NCBI RefSeq assembly: GCF_001646655.1 | Contig: NZ_LPZN01000024.1 | Location: 1-35,752, forward strand | From: Rhodococcus gordoniae | Lineage (GTDB): Bacteria; Actinomycetota; Actinomycetes; Mycobacteriales; Mycobacteriaceae | Direction: 5' to 3' | DNA length: 35,752 bases | In this document: positions 23,696 through 31,200 of the stretch, one piece after another | How the letters are laid out: each line of letters opens with the position of its first letter | Numbering within the stretch: position 1 is the stretch's first letter | Notes under the pieces: model-generated | Database searches by the model: none | The model's input: only the letters and a program-made list of their open reading frames with translations | What the model was told of the DNA's origin: nothing | Program-made: the position numbers and the translations under genes

Positions 23696-25194
23696 TGCCG
23701 TCACTACGCAGCCGCAAAAAGGACGCTGCGCCTGCGCCGACCGCTCCGGAGGTAGATCAGGCGGACACGCCGGTGGTTCCTCGTCGGCGTCCACCGAAGC
23801 GCAACAAGTGGCTCGACCGGTGGGGCTGGTACGAGCCACGCCCGGAAGGGGTGTGGTCGACGACTCGCCAGGCCGAAGCACTGAATCTGGCGACCACCCG
23901 CAAAAACGTGCGGCACGAAGGACTCGTGTCGGGGCGGAACCTGATGTCGAATGCGCTGGTCATCACCGATCCGTTCGCGTTGTACGGAAGTGAGATCGAG
24001 AACATCAACGTCGCGGTGGTCGGTGATATCGGCAAGGCGAAGTCCTCACTGATCAAGACCACCCTGGGACTGCGGCAGATCGCGGCCGGCCGTCAGGTCG
24101 TGGTGATCGACAAGAAGCGTCAGGGTGATCGCGGTGGTGAGTACACCGAGCTCGCCAAGTCGCTGGGGGTGCCGTCGATCAGGTTCAAGACCGGCGGGGA
24201 CGGTGCGCGGTTGAACATCATGGACCCGGCGATTTCGTCGTCGGTGACCACTTCTGGTGGCATCGTGCCGGCCGGTCAAGAAGTGCTGATTGCCGCGGTA
24301 CTCGAGGACACCATGCAGCGGACGTTGGTGCAGACGGAGATCGCGGCGCTGAACCTGGCGCTGAGACTGGTCAACGAACGTGCCCGCAGCGAGGGCACCG
24401 AGCCGATCCTGCGTGATGTCGCCGATCTGCTGCTATCCACGCCGGAGGAAGCGACAGTCACCTTCGGCGAGGTGTGGGAGAAGGAAGCGTGCCGGTGGGG
24501 TCGTGATCCGGGCCTGGCGCTGCGGCAGCTCTGCGAAGGAGATCTGCGCGGGTTGGTCGATCAGCCGACCTCGACCGATGTCCGTCATGCGCTCGACCAT
24601 CCGCTCGTGCACTTCGACGTCTCCGAACTGCCCAACAAAGGACCGGCGCTGCGGGTGGTGATGACGGTCATCAATACGTGGCTGTCGAATGTTCTCGCCG
24701 CTCGTGCATCCGAGCACAAGCAGACCATTCTCATCGTCGAGGAAGGCTGGCACATCGCGGAAGGCTCGACCGGGCGGGTTTTCCGGGACAACATGAAGCT
24801 CTCTCGCGGCCTCGGCCTGTCCACGGTCTCAGCGTTCCATCACATCGCCGATCTACCTGCGGATTCTCCGGCCAGGGCGTTGATGCAGGAAGCCGGGATC
24901 GTGTTCCTGTACGGACAGGATCGGGTGGACGATGCCGAGCAGACGGTTCGCATGTACCACCTGCCCGAATACTGCGTCGATCTGCTGATGTCGATGCACA
25001 AGGGGCAGTGTCTCGTGGTGATGGGCAAGTCCGATCCGGTGCTGATGAAGCACGAGCGGTCCCCGCTCGAGATCACCCTCACCGACACCGATGAGGTCAT
25101 TCGGGGTGAGGCGAGCACGCTGGTCGGGCAGACCCGGCTCCCGGACACTCTCGATGCCGAGGAATTGGCCGAGCTGGTGGGGGCGGTGCAGTGA
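23695..25194 (+). CDS. VirB4-like secretion ATPase
   Basis: 499-residue cytoplasmic ATPase powering the channel. The P-loop at about 110-118 reads GDIGKAKSS: the usual Gly before the Lys is Ala, although Lys-Ser is kept. Walker B-like ILIVEEGWHIAEG lies near 346-356, followed by motifs RDNMKLSRGLGLSTVSAFHHIADLP of the VirB4/TraG superfamily. N-terminus (1-45) is basic and Pro-rich. Coupled to the SCO6880-like gene (TGATG) and to the coupling protein (GTGA at 25191). The altered P-loop may be tolerated in this family but deserves checking. Confidence 0.8.
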   Translation: MPSLRSRKKDAAPAPTAPEVDQADTPVVPRRRPPKRNKWLDRWGWYEPRPEGVWSTTRQAEALNLATTRKNVRHEGLVSGRNLMSNALVITDPFALYGSEIENINVAVVGDIGKAKSSLIKTTLGLRQIAAGRQVVVIDKKRQGDRGGEYTELAKSLGVPSIRFKTGGDGARLNIMDPAISSSVTTSGGIVPAGQEVLIAAVLEDTMQRTLVQTEIAALNLALRLVNERARSEGTEPILRDVADLLLSTPEEATVTFGEVWEKEACRWGRDPGLALRQLCEGDLRGLVDQPTSTDVRHALDHPLVHFDVSELPNKGPALRVVMTVINTWLSNVLAARASEHKQTILIVEEGWHIAEGSTGRVFRDNMKLSRGLGLSTVSAFHHIADLPADSPARALMQEAGIVFLYGQDRVDDAEQTVRMYHLPEYCVDLLMSMHKGQCLVVMGKSDPVLMKHERSPLEITLTDTDEVIRGEASTLVGQTRLPDTLDAEELAELVGAVQ

Positions 25195-27002
25195 ACGAGC
25201 GGGGTCAACAGCGGCCGACACAGCCGGTGATCCCGGTCGGCACCGGCCTGGTGGTCGTGGTGATCGGCGCGGTCCTGTGGACGGTGTACGCCGGGGGCGC
25301 GGTTGCCGGCCTGGTGACCGGGGCGGGTCCGGTGTTCCCGGAAGGGCTGTACGGCACGTTGTCGGTGTTGCGGGCGTTGGTGCTCACGCCGGGCGATCCG
25401 ACGGTGGGCTGGCCCGAGGACTCGCGGCCGGGCTCGGCGGTCGCGGTGTGGGTGTGCCTGATCGCAGCGATGCTGGTCTATATCGCCGTCGTCCTCGTGA
25501 TCGACGGGAAGGTTTCGGCACGTCAGCGCGCTAAGCGCACGCGCCAGGAAGGGTTTGCGGACCGGGCGGAGCTGCGGCGGCGCGGCCTCGATCGCAGGAG
25601 CGCGGTGAAAGCCGCGAAGACGAATCGGGCGAGCTTGGGTGATACTCCGGCCCGCAAGATCGACGCGCATCAGGTGGCGACCCGGATCGGCACGCTCTAC
25701 GACGAGCATGGCAAAGATGCCGAGGTGTTCGTCCAGTACCGGGACGGCACGCTGGTCGAGGGTCCGACCGGTTCGGGCAAGAGCTGGCGGTTGGCTTGGC
25801 AGCGGATCGTCGAGTCGGTCGGGTTCGTGCTGGCCACGACCACCAAACCTGATCTGCTGTGGTCGACGGTGGGGCAACGGTTGGCCTCCGGCCCGGTCGA
25901 GGTGTTCGACCCCGAGGGCATCACGCGGTGGCCGACGCCGATGCGGTGGTCTCTGCTGGCCAGCTGCGATGACCCGGATACGGCGATCCGGCGTGCCGAT
26001 GCGCTGGTGCAGGCTGTTCCCCTCGGCGATACCAAGAACAGTGGGTACTTCTCGACGAACGCAGCGAAGTACCTGCGGTGCTGTCTGTATGCGGCAGCGG
26101 TGTCCGGTGGGGACGTGACCACCTTCTATCGCTGGGCGATGCAGCGGCAGGTGCCGAAGGTCAAGGAGATTCTGGACCGGGACCTGCCGACGTGGAGCGT
26201 GGAGTATTCGCAGCTCGGCGGCTCGGGATCGGATTCGGTCGACGATGTGATGTCGACGGTCTCGACGCTGCTCGATCCCCTCGCCTCACCGAAGTTGATG
26301 GCGGCAGTCAACGTCACCGCCGACGAGTCGGTGAACCTCGCGCAGCTCATCCGCGACGGCGGGACGCTGTATCTGATCTCCGAAGGCTCCTACGGCTCAA
26401 GTGCACCGATCGTCACGGCGTTGGCGGCGGAGGCGTATTACCTGGCCAAAGAAATTTCGCGGGAGTACCCAGAGGAGAGAATCGATCCTCCGGTGCGGTT
26501 CGTTCTCGATGAGGTCAACAATGTCGCGCCCATCCCGGATCTGCCCGACAAGGTATCCGACAGCGCCGGGCGAGGAATCTCGATCTGGGCGTTCTGCCAC
26601 GGTCAGGAGCAGAACATCCGGCGATGGGGTCCGAGCGCGGGGAAGATGTTCACGACGAACTCGCCGGTGCGAATCATCCTGCCCGGCCTCGGTGATGTGA
26701 ACGAGCTCGAGCAGATCTCCCGATTGACCGGTGAGCGCGAAGAGTGGTGGTCTCCGACGCAGGCTCCTCGGCAGACGAAGGTGATGACCGCCCCGGAGAT
26801 TCGCGGAATGCCTGCTGACCAGGCATTGATGATCTACCGGGGTGCGGCTCCGGCGCGGGTCCATCTACCGCTGGTGTGGGACATTCCGCACTGGAAGAAA
26901 CGGGTGCTCGACTCTCAAGAGGTCTACAACTGGGTCTGCGAGACGGGGGAGCTGCCCGATTGGGCTTGGTCCCGCACGGGCGGGGAAGTGGTGCTCGGAT
27001 GA
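25191..27002 (+). CDS. type IV coupling protein (TraD/VirD4-like)
   Basis: 603-residue membrane ATPase that would deliver the relaxase-DNA complex to the channel. Two N-terminal membrane helices (about 15-38 and 82-104), Walker A EGPTGSGKSWRLAW (about 191-204), DPEGI block, Walker B RFVLDEVNNVAPIPDLP (about 437-453), and the motif SIWAFCHGQEQNIRRWG used by VirD4/TraG proteins. The C-terminus (TGERE...QAPRQTKVMTAPEIRGMPADQALMIYRG) matches the TraM-recognition-type end. GTG start overlaps the stop of the VirB4-like gene. Its own stop overlaps the next ATG (ATGA at 26999). Confidence 0.88.
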   Translation: MNERGQQRPTQPVIPVGTGLVVVVIGAVLWTVYAGGAVAGLVTGAGPVFPEGLYGTLSVLRALVLTPGDPTVGWPEDSRPGSAVAVWVCLIAAMLVYIAVVLVIDGKVSARQRAKRTRQEGFADRAELRRRGLDRRSAVKAAKTNRASLGDTPARKIDAHQVATRIGTLYDEHGKDAEVFVQYRDGTLVEGPTGSGKSWRLAWQRIVESVGFVLATTTKPDLLWSTVGQRLASGPVEVFDPEGITRWPTPMRWSLLASCDDPDTAIRRADALVQAVPLGDTKNSGYFSTNAAKYLRCCLYAAAVSGGDVTTFYRWAMQRQVPKVKEILDRDLPTWSVEYSQLGGSGSDSVDDVMSTVSTLLDPLASPKLMAAVNVTADESVNLAQLIRDGGTLYLISEGSYGSSAPIVTALAAEAYYLAKEISREYPEERIDPPVRFVLDEVNNVAPIPDLPDKVSDSAGRGISIWAFCHGQEQNIRRWGPSAGKMFTTNSPVRIILPGLGDVNELEQISRLTGEREEWWSPTQAPRQTKVMTAPEIRGMPADQALMIYRGAAPARVHLPLVWDIPHWKKRVLDSQEVYNWVCETGELPDWAWSRTGGEVVLG

Positions 27003-27619
27003 GCGGGTACACGCCGGGCCGGTTGTCGTGGCGGCATCTCGACCAGGAACAAGCCCAACAGTTGTGGGACGAGTTGATCGACTGGGTGGAGTGGTTTCGC
27101 GGCTGCTATCGGCTCACCGATCGGATCAAGGGCTGCTGGTATCGGCACCCGAAGATGGTCGAGGAACTGACGGCGGCGATGTCGGCGCACAAGGTCGCCT
27201 ACGAACAGCTCGGCGACGGTCAGGTGCATTCGTGGTCGCCGGGAAGCTGGCACTACCAGGTCTATCAACCGCTTCTGCAACGGCTGGCGGTCAACTCCGA
27301 CGAGTTCGGCGACTGTATCGACGGGCGCTGCGAACCGCCGACCGTGCAGGTCACGCTGCTCGAGGGGGCACGGGAGTGGATCGCGGCGGACATCGCGGCG
27401 CGGCCGACCCCGATCGCGGCGGCGGTCGCTGCGACCGGATCGTTCTCGGACTCGGGCAACGGGGTGAAGCCGGTGGTGATCGATGCTGCGCGGATGGTCG
27501 ATCTGATCGACTCGGGAGATGCCGAACCGGTTGAGGCTGACGATGAGTTCGGGCCGGTCTCGTATGACGGTCACGTTTGGGAGTGGTCCGACGATACAGA
27601 GGGGTACGTACGGACCTAG
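26999..27619 (+). CDS. DUF4913 protein, last gene of the transfer operon
   Basis: 206 residues. The core WDELIDWVEWFRGCYRLTDRIKGCWYRHPKMVEELTAAMSAHKVAYEQ is the DUF4913 pattern (W, CWYRHP, EEL), a family that commonly sits next to coupling-protein genes on actinobacterial plasmids and integrative elements. Cys at GCY, GCW and DCIDGRCE could bind metal or form disulfides. It is soluble, with an acidic tail. ATG overlaps the coupling protein's stop. Probable partner of the coupling protein or relaxosome; no enzymatic motif is visible. Confidence 0.75.
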   Translation: MSGYTPGRLSWRHLDQEQAQQLWDELIDWVEWFRGCYRLTDRIKGCWYRHPKMVEELTAAMSAHKVAYEQLGDGQVHSWSPGSWHYQVYQPLLQRLAVNSDEFGDCIDGRCEPPTVQVTLLEGAREWIAADIAARPTPIAAAVAATGSFSDSGNGVKPVVIDAARMVDLIDSGDAEPVEADDEFGPVSYDGHVWEWSDDTEGYVRT

Positions 27620-27625
27620 TGACTG

Positions 27626-27717
27626 CCGAGGACATCGGAACCGGACTCACCACCCGGCCTGTCCTCGGTGTGGTGGTCGGCCGCGAAGAGTGCCCGCCCA
27701 GGCGTCGTGGCCGACCA
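27626..27717. repeat. two consecutive perfect inverted repeats after the transfer operon
   Basis: First: CCGAGGACA (27626-27634) against TGTCCTCGG (27660-27668). Second: TGGTCGGCC (27674-27682) against GGCCGACCA (27709-27717). Both have 9-bp perfect arms and loops of about 25. They start 7 bases after the last gene of the operon, so they probably end it or protect its 3' end; an oriT function cannot be excluded. No U-run follows either. From 27718 to about 27915 I see no gene; this part is AT-rich near 27838-27920. Confidence 0.5.
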
Positions 27718-27921
27718 TTCCGCACGGACGCGACCTCGAACTGGGGTTTCCCGCTCAGATCGAAGTCGTGTCCGTTGTGTGTTCGGTCTATCCGGTTGGC
27801 CCTCGCGGGAGGAGTGGAACGCCCCCTGAGTGGCACCCAGGAAAATTTCAATTAGGCCCCGTGCTGTCCAAGGGGTGTATAAATTTTTGCGTAAGAGTGA
27901 TACCCTTTCTGTAGAACAAGA

Positions 27922-27960
27922 GGGCGGATGCTCCCAGCTAGTGCTGGAAACATCCGCCTC
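27922..27960 (-). terminator. rho-independent terminator of the 37-codon gene
   Basis: On the minus strand GGCGGATG (27958-27951) pairs with CATCCGCC (27930-27923), with an inner stem CCAGC/GCTGG around the loop ACTA, followed by the U-rich CTCTTGTTCT. It begins 6 bases after the stop codon of the small gene. Confidence 0.75.
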
Positions 27961-27966
27961 GAACAA

Positions 27967-28080
27967 CTAGATAATGACCAGTTGCTCAAACATCTTGTCC
28001 AGAGTCCAACGGGTTAGTACGCCGGCAAGCATGCGCCCGAGGACACCCCAGATGCGCTTACGCGCAGCGACAGATGTCAT
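27967..28080 (-). CDS. 37-residue cationic amphipathic peptide
   Basis: Small gene missed by length cut-offs. ATG at 28078-28080 follows an excellent Shine-Dalgarno (AAAGGAGA, 6 bases upstream), and TAG at 27967-27969 is directly followed by a strong terminator. The peptide runs MTSVAARKRIWGVLGRML, then AGVLTRWTLDKMFEQLVII. It has no signal peptide or precursor-type Gly-Gly site, net charge about +4, two Trp, and alternating basic and hydrophobic residues typical of a membrane-active helix. Candidates: leaderless bacteriocin-like peptide, type I toxin-like peptide, or a membrane regulator. The leader upstream holds a terminator hairpin, suggesting controlled expression. I recognise no family. 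Confidence 0.6.
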   Translation of the reverse strand: MTSVAARKRIWGVLGRMLAGVLTRWTLDKMFEQLVII

Positions 28081-28120
28081 CTGATCTCCTTTCTTCAGTT
28101 GAGAGTAGCTGGCGCAGAAA

Positions 28121-28149
28121 AGCCGACTCCGGTATTACCGGGGTCGGCT
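28121..28149 (-). terminator. hairpin terminator in the small-gene leader / after traA
   Basis: On the minus strand AGCCGAC and CCGGT pair with ACCGG and GTCGGCT around the loop AAT (one mismatched position), followed by TTTTCTG. It lies 100 bases past the traA stop, so it can end traA, and also 40 bases before the 37-codon gene and downstream of an extended -10 promoter, so it can act as an attenuator. An alternative stem CGGCTA/TAGCCG (28163-28158 with about 28151-28146) uses the same first arm and would exclude the terminator. Confidence 0.7.
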
Positions 28150-28168
28150 AGACGCGTTAGCCGTGAGA

Positions 28169-28177
28169 ATCATATCA
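28169..28177 (-). promoter_or_regulatory. extended -10 promoter for the 37-codon gene
   Basis: On the minus strand TGATATGAT holds TATGAT (28174-28169) preceded by TG, an extended -10 that needs no strong -35; none is evident. Transcription would start near 28162, just before the attenuator-like hairpin. Confidence 0.45.
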
Positions 28178-28248
28178 CACCGCTCCAACTGGGCTTTTCC
28201 GGAGACGCGAGCCCGTTTCCGGCCCCACGCATTCCCCTCCGCCCCCAG

Positions 28249-31200
28249 TCAGATCCGCCTCGTCCGGTGTTCAATCCCGGCGACCGCAGACCGAGGTTCC
28301 GGGGTGTCAACCGCATTCCGCTCTGGTCGCGTCCGCTCCTTGTGCAGTTGGAGACGCTGACGTTCGACGTTGGTCCAGTCGAGTGCGGCCCGGCGATCTT
28401 TGGGCCGGCCTCCGACGAGAGTGTCCTCGTCGGTGATGTGGTGCGTACTTCGGTAAGCAGCCGCGTCCGCGACGGTGGCACGCCACAGAGCAGCGTGTTC
28501 GGGATCGTCGGGGCAGGCGTCGAGGCTCGCGTATGCCCAGATCGGTGCGGTGTCGTCGGTGAGCTGATCGCGGAAGTCGCGGTGGAGCTCGGCGATGGCC
28601 TGGTAGTCCTCGCGGATCGTGGCGGCGAGTTCGGGGTCGATGGTGTCGGCGTCGGACACGGGCGCGACGACCCATTCGGGTGCGTCGGGGTTCGTGAGGT
28701 CGCGTCCGTCGGCGGCGAGGCGGTCGAGTTCGGCGAGGAGCACGGTCGCTGGGGCGGTGGCTCCGGTCCGCTCTGCCAGATCGGCCACGACCTCCTCAAT
28801 GCTCGCTCCGCTGAGGCGGTGGAGATGTTCGATGCGTCCGGCGATGGCCTGGGCGCGTTCGTCGTCGGTCTGCAACGCGAGCGTGGGCAGGTGCTCGGCG
28901 ATGGTCTCTTCGTGCTCGGTGAGCCATGCGGTGTTGCGGCGGGCGATCAGCTCGGTCAGGGGCTTGGCCATGTCGGAGCGCAGCGCGGCCGCGGTGGTGT
29001 CGACGCCGTTTGCGGCAAGGCGTTCGTGGTGCCAGGTGAGCAGGTTGATCGGGTCTACGCCGGCTTGGGCGGCGCGGTGGAGCTGGCGGGCGAGCAGTCG
29101 TGCGGAGGATTCTTCGGCGATGCGGGCACCGAGTTCTTCTCCGAGTGCAGCGGTGGCGAGGGTGCGAACTCTCTGTGTTTCGAGCAGTGCGGAGGTGTCG
29201 CGGTAGCGGCGGATGACCTCGCCGATGCCGGTGTCTGCGGCCGCGGCGCGGTCGGTGGTCTCGGTGTAGCGGCGGGCGCATTCGACCGCGAAGTCGTGCA
29301 TGTCCGTGTCGGTGTGGAGCGGGTCTCGGATCGGTAGCGGCGGCAATGTCGGGTGTTCGGTGAACTGGCCGACGATGGCGCGGGTGCGGTGGGCGAGGAC
29401 CGCTCCGATGTCTTTCGCTCCGGCGAGGGGGCCTTCGGCGAGGGCGTGTCCGAGGAGCGTGCGGGTGCTGTGGCCGTGGTCGTGGGCATCGGCGAGGACC
29501 TGGCGAAGCTGCGCCCATCCTTCGGTGCCTTCGATTGTGGCGGCGATGTGTTCGGGCAGGGTGCGGCGCATCTCGGTCTCGAGTGCGTCGTCGCGGAGGC
29601 GGCGTTGGGCGGCCAGATATGCCTCGCGCAGCCGCTCCGGGTCGGTGGCGTGGGCGGCTTGTTCGGCGAGTTCTTCGGTGGCGGTGCGGTGGCCGTTGTC
29701 GGTGGCGACGACGGTTTCGAGGATCATCCGGCCGGTGGAGACGTTCTTGTCTTCGAGGTGCGGACGCTCGGTGTCGAGGTTGACGGGCACGTCGACCGGG
29801 ACGTAGATCCGGTTGTCGGTGCGGGCGCGGGTGACGGCCACATACAGCCCGGAGCGGTCCATGTCGGGGGTGATGATGGCGTGGGCGGTGTCGACGGTGA
29901 CGCCCTGGGCGCGGTGCACGGTGGAGGCGTAGCCGAGTTGCACGTGGGTGCTGATGTAGTCGGCCGGCAGGGTGATGACGCCGCCGTGTTCGAGGTGCCG
30001 GACGGTCAGTGCGCCGCGTTCGGAGACGACATCGAGCACTTCCCACAGGTCGCCGTTTCGCACGAACGCTCCGGCTTTCTTTCCGCCGGAGGGGTTCAGA
30101 TCGCGGCGGTTGCTGCGGGTGAGCACGATGTCGCCGCGGCCTGCGGTGAGTTCGTCGGCGAGGGCGACGGTGGTGGATTCGTCGCTGGTTCCGTCGTGGC
30201 GGCGTACGGCCTGGACTTGGATGTTCGCTGCCGTGACGTCCTCGCGGGTGGGCAGCATGACGATGGATTCTTTACCGTCGGCGAGGTCGTGGAGGTAGTT
30301 CTCGACGGCCTGGCCGATCATTTCTTCGCGCGTTCCTTCGCGCACGAGGTCGCGTTCGTAGATCAGGTCCAGGCCGGTGGAGTCACCGGATCGCAGCAGC
30401 ATCGAGTTTTCGGCTTGAGCGGTGTCGTTGCCGAATCGGACCACGGTGTCGAGTTCGGGAGCGTCGGTGTTCTGCGCCAGATAGCGCAGAATTCCGCCGG
30501 TTTCCACAGCGTCGAGCTGGGCCGGGTCACCGAGCAGGCGGACGACTGCGCCACGTTCCTTGGCGATCTCGACGACGGCGGCGAGGTCGAGGGTGGAGGC
30601 AAGGGATGCTTCGTCGACGAGCAGCATCGTGCCCGGTGCGATGTCGATGCCGGCCGGAAGTGTGCCGGGGCGACTGCCGACGAGACCACGCCAGGGGTAG
30701 GTCAGGGAGGCCAGGGTCAGGCCGGTGACGCCGACTTCTTCGCCGAGTGTTTCGGCGGCGACTGCGGAGGGTGCGAGGGCTATGACGCCCCGGCCTTCGT
30801 TTTGCCATGCCTGCACGACGACTTTCATGCTGGTGGTCTTGCCGGTTCCTGCGGGTCCGACACCGACGGCCAGCAGTGCCCCGGATTGCAGGAAGTGCTC
30901 GGTCAAGGTGCGCTGGCCGGCGTTGAGGTTGCGCCCGGTTTCGGCGCGCATCGTCTCGTACACCTCGTAGATCGAGGCGGTTCGAGCGGTGAAGACGGTG
31001 GGTTCGCTGGTGGCCGATGCCAGCATCGTTTCGGCGTCGAGGATGCGCTGGGAGCTGTGTTTGTGGCTGCCGTGGTGGGACAGAACGAAATCGCCGTTAC
31101 GTCGGCGCAGACGCCTCGGGATCGCGGGCAGCTCGACGCGTGGGGTGGTGACCGACAACTCCACGACCCGGCTGGTGAGTCGATCGACTGCCGTCCGGTA

